Below are positions 8,414 to 17,242 of a stretch of DNA of 64,000 bases, piece after piece. Position numbers and translations under genes: made by a program. The DNA lies in contig NZ_JAUSUD010000001.1 in the NCBI RefSeq assembly GCF_030813355.1, positions 310,001-374,000 on the forward strand, read 5' to 3'. Within the stretch, counting starts at the first letter, position 1, and every line of letters begins with the position of its first letter. The notes under the pieces were generated by a model, which was not told where the DNA came from, did not search any database, and saw only the letters and a list, made by a program, of their open reading frames with translations. The stretch is from Metabacillus malikii (GTDB lineage: Bacteria > Bacillota > Bacilli > Bacillales > Bacillaceae).

Positions 8414-8839
8414 ATGAAAAAAATCAAGGATGAGCGGTTAGTATTACAAAACTTAAAAAATGTTCGGATTGCATATCTGATTCAAACGTTGGGGATCCTC
8501 GGTATTTTAGGCTATGATTTAATCACAAAAGGTGTCGAAGGAATGAGAGAGAACCCCCTTTGGCTTGTGTTTATGATTACGACAGTTATTTCCGCCTATT
8601 TATCTATGAGTATAGGTGTCGATCATGAGAAAAAAACAAATGAGTCGAAAAAAAGTATAACCATATCACTCATTGTCATTACGATTATATCAGCAACGGT
8701 CGGAGTGCTCGTATCAATTACAGATGGCGGTATGTTAGGAATGATTACTGGTGGAATTATCTTTCTATGTAGTCTTATACCTGTTCTCTATATCGATTAT
8801 CTTCGTAAAAAAAGAAAAGCTGAAGATATAGAGGATTAA
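8414..8839 (+). CDS. four-span membrane protein, partner of XRE regulator
   Basis: 141 residues with hydrophobic segments at about 18-35, 48-66, 80-100 and 104-125, and charged termini. No recognised catalytic motif. The arrangement of a short XRE regulator immediately followed by a 130-150 residue membrane protein recurs in Bacillus, and the membrane partner is usually unassigned. A terminator follows 10 bp after the stop, closing the two-gene operon. Confidence 0.7.
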   Translation: MKKIKDERLVLQNLKNVRIAYLIQTLGILGILGYDLITKGVEGMRENPLWLVFMITTVISAYLSMSIGVDHEKKTNESKKSITISLIVITIISATVGVLVSITDGGMLGMITGGIIFLCSLIPVLYIDYLRKKRKAEDIED

Positions 8840-8848
8840 TTTTATATG

Positions 8849-8889
8849 AAAAAAAAGTCGGTTCCTTCGCTAGGAATTCGACTTTTTTG
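8849..8889 (+). terminator. Rho-independent terminator
   Basis: AAAAAAGTCG and CGACTTTTTT pair around a loop containing GTTCCTTCGCTAGGAATT (itself partly paired), followed by TTTT. It closes the XRE/membrane operon. The remaining 250 bases before helD show only AT-rich sequence, with a weak dyad CATCGAATGTACAT near 9040. Confidence 0.85.
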
Positions 8890-9146
8890 GTTTTTTTTAA
8901 TTGTGTGTTATGTAGTAATTTTGGGTATGTATTTACAGAAGAAGGACAAATGTTAATTTGAATAGACAGAGGATACACAAAAAGAATTCTATTCTTATCA
9001 TTGAAAAGAATGAATTCTTGTGGTAAATTTATAAAGATGCACATCGAATGTACATTATATGACATATTTATCCCTATATTAATTATACGATGTACGTTGT
9101 ATGTTAGTCAACCCTAATATAAAACTTTTTTTCGAGGAGTGTTGCT

Positions 9147-11468
9147 ATGAGCTTGGATTTAAAGCAGGAGCAAAAACGGGTAGAACACGTAATGGAGTCA
9201 ATTGAGAAGGAAATTAACAGATTAGAAGAAGAAACGACTCGACGTAAAAATGAAGTTGTTCATATTCGTAAACACTTCTGGGAGGAAGTTAAGGTTAATA
9301 CGGATACGTTTGATGATTTTCTTGAAACAATTATCGGTTTGCGACAAGAGGCTCAAGCGTTGTCTGTAAGCCAAAGCACTCATAGACACGCCTCTAAACG
9401 ACTAGCAACGCTGCGCCGTATGAAAGAGATTCCCTATTTTGGCCGAATTGATTTTATCGAAGAAGGAAATTCCTCACATGAAAAAATTTATATTGGGATA
9501 TCTTCACTTAGTGATTCGAGTGGAGAAGATTTTCTCATTCACGACTGGAGGGCTCCTGTTTCTAGTGTTTATTATGATTACCAGCCAGGACCGGCTTCGT
9601 ATCAAACACCTGGTGGCACTGTTTATGGGACTTTGGAGAAAAAGTATCAATACCTTATTCGTGGTGGCATTCTTCAATCGATGTTCGATACGAGTCTTAC
9701 GATAGGAGACGAAATTTTACAACAAGTCCTGGGCAAAGGTACCGATAAACAGATGCATAATATCGTAGCAACCATACAGCAGGAACAAAATCGGATTATT
9801 CGCCACGATCAGGGCAGGCTTCTTATTGTTCATGGAGCTGCAGGCAGTGGGAAAACATCAGCTGCTCTGCAACGAATTGCTTATTTACTCTATAAATATC
9901 GAGAAAGTTTACATGCTGACCAAATCATTCTATTTTCACCGAATTCTATGTTTAGTAACTATGTTTCGAATGTGCTTCCTGAGCTAGGAGAAGAGAATAT
10001 GCAGCAGGTTACTTTCCAGGAATACTTGGACCATCGGCTAAGTAGAGCGTTCAAAATTGAAACTCCGTTTGAGCAATTGGAATATGTATTGACGCAAGCA
10101 AATAGTCCTTTCTACAAAACAAGACTTGCGAGTATTCGATTTAAAGCTTCTACCTCTTTCTATGAGGTAATTCAAGCTTATCGACAATCATTAGAATCAT
10201 CGGGCATGATTTTTAAAGATATTTCGTTTAAGGGAAAACCAATTGTGACAGCCCAACAAATTATAGCCAGGTTTTATGAATATGAACCTTCACTCCGCTT
10301 CCATAATAGGCTTGAAAAATTGCAAGAATGGTTGCTGGAACAAATTCAGGCATTTCAAAAGGTTGCAAGGAAACAGTCGTGGGTACAGGAGGAAATTGAG
10401 CTTCTTAGCAATGAAGAATATCATAAAGCACGTGTCTATTTAGCGAGAAAACGCGGGTTTAATCGAGAAGAAATCGCCGACTATGAAATCGAGCCAAAAG
10501 CACTTGCTCGCTTAATTGTTCATAAAAGATTGAAGCCGTTACGAAAACAAATTCGTCAGCTTCAATTTATTGATTTAAATGGTATTTATAAACAGTTATT
10601 TGCTAACCCAGAGATAATTAGACAATTAAAAGAAGAATATATTCCACCAGACTGGCCTAGTATTTGTCAACAAACGGTGATCAAGCTAAGCAATAATCTA
10701 TTATCTTATGAGGATGCAACACCGTTTTTACTGTTGAAGGAATTGATTGTTGGTTTTCATACGAACAGTTCAATTAAACAAATTGTTATTGATGAAGCTC
10801 AAGATTATTCACCTTTACAATTTGAATTTTTAAAGCGATTATTCCCTGCAGCGAGGATGACAGTATTGGGCGATTTTAATCAAGCGATTTTTGCCCACGC
10901 TAGTGAACATGTAGATTTCAATTCACTTACAAGCCTTTACGGACGTGAGAAAACCGAGGTCATCAATATGACGAGGAGCTATAGGTCGACAAAACCTATT
11001 ATTGAGTTCACACGTAGACTCATTCCAAATGGAGAAAAAATAACTCCGTTCGAACGAGATGGTGACAAACCAATTTTAAAACAAGTAGTTGACCATGTTG
11101 AACTGCACCGTTGTATTACCTCCAAAGTCACACATTTGCGTAGTCTAGGATTTAGTAGTATTGCGATTATATGTAAATCTGCTGAGGAAAGTAGTCAAGC
11201 ATATCAAACACTATCAGGCATTGATGATTTGAAGCTGATAAAAAGCAACTCTAGTGAATATGGACAAGGAGTTGTTGTCATACCGACCTATTTATCTAAA
11301 GGAATCGAATTTGAAGCTGTGATTATTTATGATGCATCTGAGCATGTATACGGTGATGAGAACTTGCGTCGAACTTTCTACACTGCCTGTACGAGGGCTA
11401 TGCGTTTTTTACAGCTATACAGTGTTGGTGAACCGAGTCCATTTTTACAAACTGTGCTAAAGAGATAG
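9147..11468 (+). CDS. helD: HelD-like superfamily 1 helicase/RNA polymerase recycling ATPase
   Basis: 773 residues, typical of Bacillus HelD, which binds RNA polymerase and helps release stalled or post-termination complexes. A coiled-coil N-terminal arm (residues 1-60) precedes the ATPase. Walker A is HGAAGSGKTSAAL near residue 229; Walker B/motif II is IVIDEAQDYSPLQFEFL near 545; motif III VLGDFNQAIF and motif IV RSYRST follow; the C-terminal motif VI region is FYTACTRAMRFL. The start is ATG after CGAGGAGTG. Single-gene unit with its own terminator. Confidence 0.9.
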   Translation: MSLDLKQEQKRVEHVMESIEKEINRLEEETTRRKNEVVHIRKHFWEEVKVNTDTFDDFLETIIGLRQEAQALSVSQSTHRHASKRLATLRRMKEIPYFGRIDFIEEGNSSHEKIYIGISSLSDSSGEDFLIHDWRAPVSSVYYDYQPGPASYQTPGGTVYGTLEKKYQYLIRGGILQSMFDTSLTIGDEILQQVLGKGTDKQMHNIVATIQQEQNRIIRHDQGRLLIVHGAAGSGKTSAALQRIAYLLYKYRESLHADQIILFSPNSMFSNYVSNVLPELGEENMQQVTFQEYLDHRLSRAFKIETPFEQLEYVLTQANSPFYKTRLASIRFKASTSFYEVIQAYRQSLESSGMIFKDISFKGKPIVTAQQIIARFYEYEPSLRFHNRLEKLQEWLLEQIQAFQKVARKQSWVQEEIELLSNEEYHKARVYLARKRGFNREEIADYEIEPKALARLIVHKRLKPLRKQIRQLQFIDLNGIYKQLFANPEIIRQLKEEYIPPDWPSICQQTVIKLSNNLLSYEDATPFLLLKELIVGFHTNSSIKQIVIDEAQDYSPLQFEFLKRLFPAARMTVLGDFNQAIFAHASEHVDFNSLTSLYGREKTEVINMTRSYRSTKPIIEFTRRLIPNGEKITPFERDGDKPILKQVVDHVELHRCITSKVTHLRSLGFSSIAIICKSAEESSQAYQTLSGIDDLKLIKSNSSEYGQGVVVIPTYLSKGIEFEAVIIYDASEHVYGDENLRRTFYTACTRAMRFLQLYSVGEPSPFLQTVLKR

Positions 11469-11512
11469 TTTCATTGAAGGTTGACTAAACAAGGTTTGAT
11501 TCTTTCAACATA

Positions 11513-11564
11513 CACCGATAAATAGAATGGGAAGCTACTTTTCGTTCTGTTTATCGGTTTTTTT
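11513..11564 (+). terminator. terminator of helD
   Basis: ACCGATAAATAGAA pairs with TTCTGTTTATCGGT, followed by TTTTTTTG, 45 bp after the helD stop. Confidence 0.9.
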
Positions 11565-11676
11565 GAGGCGCATTTCTTAATAGAATTAAAAAACAATAGA
11601 TAATACTGAAAAAGGTGGTTGTATAAATATACAATATGATGTATTATAATGTAAATTTCTTAAAGAGGTGAATCCA

Positions 11677-12282
11677 ATGCAACTTATTCCTGAATCAACT
11701 GAGTTGAGCAATTATCTAGAAGAAACTGAAGTTGTTAACTTTTCACATCCATCGATTCAAAATGTACGTCACCAATTGTTTCATGGCAAAACAGAACTTG
11801 AGAAGGTGGAAGCAGCATTTCACTTTGTTAGAGATGAAATATCGCATTCGTGGGATATTCAAAGTAACAGGATTACGTGTAAAGCTTCTGACGTGCTTCA
11901 ATTTAAGGAAGGGATATGCTATGCAAAGGCTAATTTGCTTGCAGCATTGTTAAGGGCGGAAGGGATTCCGACTGGTTTTTGCTACCAACGGCTCACGATA
12001 TTTGATACACCGGAGCAAGGCTACTGTCTTCATACATTAAATGGGGTATACATACAGCCGTTGAAGCGCTGGATTCGTCTCGATGCCAGAGGAAATAAAC
12101 AAGGTGTTCAAGCTGAATTTTCAATAAAAGAAGAAAAACTTGCCTTCGAGATTCGAGAACAATTCGATGAAAAGGACTATCCAATCATCTACACAAAGCC
12201 GAATGAAAAAACGATTACAGCATTAGAAACAAACATGGAAATCCGACAATTGTATACCAATCATTTACCAGATGCCTTATAG
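11677..12282 (+). CDS. transglutaminase-like cysteine protease-fold protein
   Basis: 201 residues from ATG 11677, chosen for the AAAGAGGTGA site; a GTG nine bases upstream overlaps that site. The transglutaminase-like core shows a candidate triad: Cys81 in EGICYAKANLLAALLRAEGI, His119 in CLHTLNGVYI and Asp136 in WIRLDARGNK. Proteins of this size in Bacillus are annotated as transglutaminase-domain proteins and probably hydrolyse or crosslink amide bonds. No signal peptide, so cytoplasmic. Monocistronic; substrate unknown. Confidence 0.8.
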   Translation: MQLIPESTELSNYLEETEVVNFSHPSIQNVRHQLFHGKTELEKVEAAFHFVRDEISHSWDIQSNRITCKASDVLQFKEGICYAKANLLAALLRAEGIPTGFCYQRLTIFDTPEQGYCLHTLNGVYIQPLKRWIRLDARGNKQGVQAEFSIKEEKLAFEIREQFDEKDYPIIYTKPNEKTITALETNMEIRQLYTNHLPDAL

Positions 12283-12717
12283 GGATGCGTGAGGCAGTTT
12301 AACTAAATCAGTCTAATTACACGAGGTCTATATGCAAGAAATTATTCAGTGGTTTGCAGCTTATGTATAAGGTAAATTCCTGTCAACCCGTTGTTAGCGA
12401 TTATCTCATGTTGAAAGCAAAACCTAAGGATAACTAATCGAAAAAATATAAAGCTGAAGAAGTAATCAACAACAATCGGACCTTATAAAAAATATTCCAT
12501 TGATCAACTATATCACTCTCCATCAAATGGTAAATAGTAATATGGATCTATCTATTTTCAAAAATCACAACTAAAGCATTATATGCTTAAATGGAATAAT
12601 ACATATATGATTACATTAATAATTTGTAATACACATAATGGTAGTAGAACATATATTCATTGTTATCTAATATTTCTATTTTTATCATGAATTATTGTCC
12701 TGGAGTGGTGTGAGACG

Positions 12718-14400
12718 ATGGAAGGTATAGAGAAGTACAAAGAACTTTTAGAAGTAAATCATGCGGTAATCTTTCAACTTAGTGTAGATGGCGTGTTTAC
12801 GTCATTGGATAAGAAATGGGAACAATTAACGGGGCTAAAGGTATCTGAGACATTAGAAACGCCTGTCGTGGATTATATTTATGAGGACGATAAAAGAACG
12901 TTTCTAGACATTTTAAAGGTTCTGGTAGAAGCACAACGAGATGGAATACATCATGAAATCAGATTTTATGTAAATGGAAAAGATGTGGAGAATACGCATT
13001 TATTTATAAAGGGAAACTATGATGATCATCAAAAAGTTGCATCTTTTTCTGGAACGATTGCATCATTGTCCTCTCGTGTGATGGATGTTGACGACTTCAG
13101 AGAAAATTTTGAAAATTATCGCTTAATATCGGAGCATATGAATGATTTGGTTTCCGTTCTAGCTGCGGATGGTTTAGTTCTTTATGCATCACCTTCACAT
13201 ACAACGATTCTAGGAAGAAATTTAGATGATTATGTGGGGAGTTATCCAATTCAACATATCCATCCTGATGACCAGGAACGAGTATTTCACTTTTTTGTGA
13301 AAATGGTAGAGAAATGGTCAACGTTAGAAATAGAGTACCGCTGCTTGCATAATAATGGGGAATGGCGTGATTTGGAAATGAAGTGCACGCCAATGAAGGG
13401 ACCAAAGGGTGATCTGCAGATTGTTTCAGTAAGTAGGGATATTACTGTAAGGAAAAGGGCTGAGGAAGAGTTACGACAGACAACAAATAAGCTTGAGACG
13501 TTAATAGCCTCACTACCTTACGGGGTACTAGTTGTCGATGCCAATGGAATGATTACTTTATTTAATAATGCATTTTTAGATATATTTTTTAGAGGGCAGA
13601 AAAAAGAATCTATGTCTGAAGAGGAACGCGAGAACATCATTCAAAAATCTTATGATATATTTGAAAACCATCACGATTTAAATACAAAAACTAATGAAAT
13701 AACAAAAAATCGTTTAAACTATCCGTCAGAGGAAATGGAGATAAGTGATGGAAGAGTTGTTGAACGTGAGGGAATCCCAATAATAGAAGCTGAACGCTTT
13801 GATGGCTATCTATGGATTTTCCGAGATGTAACAGAAAAGAAACGTTCCGAGAAAAAGTTGAAGGAAGCGAATGAAATTCTTCAAAAGCTCTCAATGATTG
13901 ACGGGTTAACAGGAATCCCAAATCGACGCTCATTTGATATTGCACTGCAAAAGGAGTGGGAAAGATTAACCGACTTATCAGAACCACTCTCCTTACTGCT
14001 ATTTGATATCGATTATTTCAAATCCTTCAACGATATTTACGGTCATCAAGCAGGGGATGCTTGTTTAAAGGAAATCGGACAAATACTTAATAATTTTCCA
14101 CTACATCCACATGACATAGCTGCTCGATATGGAGGCGAGGAATTTGTAATCCTCCTACCAGGTAAAAGTGAACAACAGGCTTTTGAAATTGCCAGTGAAA
14201 TTCAAGAAGAGGTTAAAAAGAAGCAAATCCCTCATAAAGGGGCTAACCATTCAGAATATTTAACTCTTAGTATTGGCATCTCTACATTAATTGCAACGAC
14301 ATTAGAAAAACCAGAAAAACTTGTAGAAGAAGCAGACAAAGCCTTATACGAAGCAAAAAGAAACGGCCGAAATCAAATTAGAGCTTATGTTCAGAGATGA
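12718..14400 (+). CDS. PAS-PAS-PAS-GGDEF diguanylate cyclase
   Basis: 560 residues. Three PAS-like sensor modules (about 5-110, 125-255 with the PAC segment YRCLHNNGEWRDLEMKC, and 260-375) are linked by RAEEEL and SEKKL coils to a GGDEF domain from about residue 390. The active-site loop ARYGGEEFVILLPG lies near 470-480, so it should make cyclic di-GMP. The usual inhibitory site RxxD upstream of the loop reads HPHD, lacking the Arg, so product feedback may be absent. No transmembrane segment: a soluble sensor. Start ATG after CTGGAGTGG. Confidence 0.9.
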   Translation: MEGIEKYKELLEVNHAVIFQLSVDGVFTSLDKKWEQLTGLKVSETLETPVVDYIYEDDKRTFLDILKVLVEAQRDGIHHEIRFYVNGKDVENTHLFIKGNYDDHQKVASFSGTIASLSSRVMDVDDFRENFENYRLISEHMNDLVSVLAADGLVLYASPSHTTILGRNLDDYVGSYPIQHIHPDDQERVFHFFVKMVEKWSTLEIEYRCLHNNGEWRDLEMKCTPMKGPKGDLQIVSVSRDITVRKRAEEELRQTTNKLETLIASLPYGVLVVDANGMITLFNNAFLDIFFRGQKKESMSEEERENIIQKSYDIFENHHDLNTKTNEITKNRLNYPSEEMEISDGRVVEREGIPIIEAERFDGYLWIFRDVTEKKRSEKKLKEANEILQKLSMIDGLTGIPNRRSFDIALQKEWERLTDLSEPLSLLLFDIDYFKSFNDIYGHQAGDACLKEIGQILNNFPLHPHDIAARYGGEEFVILLPGKSEQQAFEIASEIQEEVKKKQIPHKGANHSEYLTLSIGISTLIATTLEKPEKLVEEADKALYEAKRNGRNQIRAYVQR

Positions 14401-14711
14401 AGCAAGGGGACGGTTCGAAGCCACTGAAAAAGTATACTGATTTCAGATAAGTATTAACTCTTAAACAATTTATTGTACATTTAATGTGCTTATCCTCCGT
14501 ATAGTTTGGTTGGAGCGGAAGTGCGAGACTCCTGCGGGATGAGTGGGAGAGCTGAGACCCCGCAGGCGTTTGCGCTGAGGAGGCTCAGCACCCACCCCGC
14601 GGAAAGCGAGTACTGCAGCGGAAATCAAACTGAACGTCAACTTTGTGCGATAAATTCTATTTTTCTAATAAGAATACTTTTTCAATGGTCTCGGACGGTT
14701 CCTCTGCTTCC
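14399..14711. mobile_element. 276-bp MITE-like element (copy C)
   Basis: Element 14417-14692, again exactly 276 bp, flanked on both sides by the identical 9-mer GGACGGTTC (14408-14416 and 14693-14701). Outer flanks GAAGCAAG and TCTGCTTCC complete the small palindrome. The left palindrome half overlaps the stop region of the GGDEF gene. Terminal repeats are GAAGCCACTGAAAAAGT and ACTTTTTCAATGGTCTC. Confidence 0.85.
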
Positions 14712-14800
14712 ACGATAAAAAGGCTTGACAGTGTGACCACGAAACAAAAAACACTGTAAAGAATTATAAGAGAAAATGGACTGTATTTCGTTAACATATG

Positions 14801-14843
14801 AAACCCGAGAATCCTGTTATTTAACAATTTTCTCGGGTTTTTT
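14801..14843. terminator. Rho-independent terminator
   Basis: AAACCCGAGAA pairs with TTCTCGGGTTT, followed by TTTGC. It stands alone between the copy C repeat and the next gene, with no nearby gene in obvious need of it except the GGDEF gene 400 bp upstream, whose original terminator may have been displaced by the element. Bases 14844-15062 hold nothing recognised. Confidence 0.75.
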
Positions 14844-15062
14844 GCAGCATTTTTGAACTTACTAAAGAGTCCAGTGACATTACCATTCAAATAAGTGAAA
14901 AAAGTTCATGTTATTTAGTACAAGGCCTGCAAAAGATGTCAAAATACGTAACTTTTCAATACCATTTATACCCAAATGTGTTAAAGTTGAATAAGGAATC
15001 TTTAAGTATAATAAAAAACGAATCAACATCAATCTGACAATACCTTGTAGGGAGGTTACGAT

Positions 15063-15356
15063 GTGGAAACAGTAACTTTGACAGAATGGTTAAAAGGAAA
15101 CCATCTCACTGGAAACGAAATTGACTTCCTCGTTACACTCATACCAACATTCACTTTTTTACAACACAATCCTGAGAAAAAAGCTCAAGCTTTTAGCATG
15201 TTAGCGGAACAATTTCCAGACTTTTACGTGAATCCAGAAGGAAACTACATGGAATATGATGTGATAAACACTACGATTCAAAAAAATATCCCAGGTAAGA
15301 TTTCTACTAAGGAAGTTTTGAGGCGGATGTCTGAACAAGGGTTATGTAGGTCATAA
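15063..15356 (+). CDS. hypothetical protein, 97 residues
   Basis: GTG start nine bases after GGGAGG; an ATG four bases earlier runs into a stop at once. The protein is soluble and mildly acidic, with an all-helical look (TLTEWLKGNHLTGNEIDFLV, KAQAFSMLAEQFPDFYV). I do not recognise a family. It is followed by three other small genes in the same direction, each with its own ribosome site. Confidence 0.55.
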   Translation: METVTLTEWLKGNHLTGNEIDFLVTLIPTFTFLQHNPEKKAQAFSMLAEQFPDFYVNPEGNYMEYDVINTTIQKNIPGKISTKEVLRRMSEQGLCRS

Positions 15357-15468
15357 TGTCAATCTATCCTTCACAACATAAGTAGAGAAGCACCACTAAC
15401 GAAAAATGAAACAAATGACGGAGTAGGAACGTAGAAATATATAGACTTTCATGCAGTAGGAGGATGGG

Positions 15469-15657
15469 ATGAACAAGTTAAACAAATTATCTAATGTTCT
15501 ACTATTCATTGGTCTTGGATTAACTAGTGTAGGGTTAATACATATTTTAGATGTTTCAGACCATGTCTTTTTTAAATACACGTATGGGGCCGGTTTTCTG
15601 CTAATTGGATTAAGTATATTACTGAGTGTTTTCCCAATAAGAAGGAAAAGTAGATGA
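15469..15657 (+). CDS. small two-span membrane protein
   Basis: 62 residues with a strong GTAGGAGGATGGG site. Spans at about 10-27 and 38-55 are separated by a short polar loop (DVSDHVFFKYTYG), with a basic C-terminus (FPIRRKSR), predicting both ends in the cytoplasm. No known family. Confidence 0.55.
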   Translation: MNKLNKLSNVLLFIGLGLTSVGLIHILDVSDHVFFKYTYGAGFLLIGLSILLSVFPIRRKSR

Positions 15658-15692
15658 TTTAGTAGTTAAGAGCAAACGAAGGATGGGGTATC

Positions 15693-16106
15693 ATGAAAGG
15701 TTCTGAGTATTGGCTAGATGTTAATATAACGAAAGCAGATTTTAATAGATTGATAAAAAAATTATTGCCGCAAAAGAGAGTCCTATATGCATACATTCCG
15801 GAATCCTATAACGATTTTCTTACAGAAATGTCAACAAAGTTTGTTACAATTAAAAAGATTATTGATGATAAATATACTTATCCGAAATGTGTTTATACAT
15901 TAGGATACATTGAAGATGATGAATTGGAATTTGCATTTGAATTTTTTGAGAGAGCTAGTATTATTCGTTTTGTTATTGCTACTGAAACGATTTGTGTTAA
16001 CGGAGTAGAGGAAGATTTAGAAAAGTTCTACGATTTCTTTATGGGGGAAAACACACCTCATATTACGATAGGACCAGATCAACAGTATGTTACATATTAT
16101 AGTTAA
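15693..16106 (+). CDS. hypothetical protein, 137 residues
   Basis: Soluble and acidic, with GAAGGATGGGG before the ATG. Alternating strands (KRVLYAYIPES, YTYPKCVYTLGYIE, IIRFVIATETICVNG) and a C-terminal acidic helix followed by NTPHITIGPDQQYVTYYS suggest a small alpha/beta protein. I do not recognise it, and nothing nearby suggests a function. Confidence 0.5.
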   Translation: MKGSEYWLDVNITKADFNRLIKKLLPQKRVLYAYIPESYNDFLTEMSTKFVTIKKIIDDKYTYPKCVYTLGYIEDDELEFAFEFFERASIIRFVIATETICVNGVEEDLEKFYDFFMGENTPHITIGPDQQYVTYYS

Positions 16107-16189
16107 GTTTTTTATAAAAGGTTTGTAATCTTTTACATATTAATTTTTATTTAAAGCTACTCTTCTTGTGAACTGGATGGGGGTCCATA

Positions 16190-16495
16190 ATGAAAAAAAG
16201 CCGATTTGCTCTATTCTTTATTCTCTCATGTGTTGTTGTTTTGTTTGGATATTTTCATTTTTTGAAAATGAATTTAGATAATCGAGTTGTTGAACATTTA
16301 ATAACCGAGCAACATATCCCAAAAGATACAATTATTTCTACAGAGCCATTTATATCAAACTTAGAAGGAAATAAACATTTGATGGTCAGCGTAAAATTGA
16401 AAAATGATGATAGAACGTATTTTTATTATAAGGGCAAAGAGAATAATATTATTTTAGAATCTTATACCGGAAATGGAACGGAATATGTACAATGA
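16190..16495 (+). CDS. small membrane-anchored or exported protein (DUF3139-like)
   Basis: 101 residues. An N-terminal hydrophobic segment (residues 6-25) follows two Lys and Arg, giving an uncleaved anchor or signal. The remaining 75 residues contain NRVVEHLITEQHIPKDTIIS and a C-terminal beta-rich part (HLMVSVKLKN, RTYFYYKG). The anchor plus the VxxxLxEQxxxxxxI pattern recalls DUF3139 proteins of Bacillus, which are uncharacterised. Good GGATGGGGG ribosome site. Confidence 0.5.
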   Translation: MKKSRFALFFILSCVVVLFGYFHFLKMNLDNRVVEHLITEQHIPKDTIISTEPFISNLEGNKHLMVSVKLKNDDRTYFYYKGKENNIILESYTGNGTEYVQ

Positions 16496-16564
16496 ACAAT
16501 TACCGTTACGTCACTAATTTTTATGATGTTACTGTCTTTTAAACCGAGATGTGGAGGTACTATC

Positions 16565-16965
16565 TTGACTATTAAATGACTAAACTCCTCTGAAAAACCA
16601 TTTTTGCAGCAAATCTCATGAAACTATATCAAGATGCTGGCTGGTGGGCTGAACGTAGTGAACAGCATATTGCAGAAATGTTAAGCAATGTACCAGCAGT
16701 TGGTGCATGGAAGGATGATACTCTGGTTGGATTCGCAAGAGCTGTTACAGATGGAAAATTTAGAGCATACATAGAGGATGTTGTCATCCATCGTTCATAT
16801 CAAGGTACAGGATTAGGAACAAAACTAGTATCAACATTGCTAGAGGAACTAGCACATATCGATGTCGTTAGTTTATTTTGTGAGGAACAGTACATACCTT
16901 TTTATGAAAAGAACAGGTTCAAATATAGTAAGTCGCATTTTGTAATGCATAGGTTGAAAGGGTAA
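16565..16965 (+). pseudogene. GNAT acetyltransferase gene with broken 5' end
   Basis: The C-terminal 110 residues are an intact GNAT core: VGAWKDDTLVGFARAVTDG, the acetyl-CoA loop VIHRSYQGTGLGTKLV and the final strand FCEEQYIPFYEKNRF. Upstream, GGAGG at 16553-16557 is spaced seven bases from a TTG at 16565, but this frame meets TGA at 16577-16579 (probably a former TGG). A second lesion near 16615 is needed to join LNSSEKPFLQQI to KLYQDAGWW. The ATG at 16618 has no ribosome site. A shortened product is unlikely to be made well. Confidence 0.65.
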
Positions 16966-17010
16966 GTCGATTATAAAAATAGTAAAGTATTGATGATAGG
17001 AGAAGATGAT

Positions 17011-17242
17011 ATGAACGTTAAAAACTTATTTTCTAAAAGATTAACAATTTTACAGCGTATTTCGATTATCGTATCTATGTTTTTTATCGTAGGGTCATCG
17101 TTAATTTTTTGCTCAAAGTTATTTTAACAATAAGGAGATAAGCCTATTTACAGACCAATGTTATAATGCCGGTGGTTCTCCAACAGTTGAAATGACACCT
17201 TTGAATTTAGGTTATTCATTCTCATGTGTGGGGGAAGAGTGA
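17011..17242 (+). pseudogene. small exported protein gene, frameshifted at a T tract
   Basis: ATG 17011 after AGGAGA opens a signal-peptide-like sequence (LQRISIIVSMFFIVGSSLIF) that stops at 17127 in the current frame. Removing one T from the six-T run at 17105-17110 restores SLIFAQSYFNNKEISLF followed by TDQCYNAGGSPTVEMTPL and SFSCVGEE, ending at TGA 17240-17242. The joined protein would be 76 residues, exported, with two Cys in the mature part. The stop overlaps the ATG of the next gene (TGATG), implying translational coupling in the intact form. Could be phase variation or simple decay. Confidence 0.65.

Noticed and set aside
12331-12369. Twelve-codon frame after ACGAGG between the transglutaminase and GGDEF genes
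   Set aside because: Too short and without supporting structure; the 435-bp gap otherwise shows no gene or motif I recognise.
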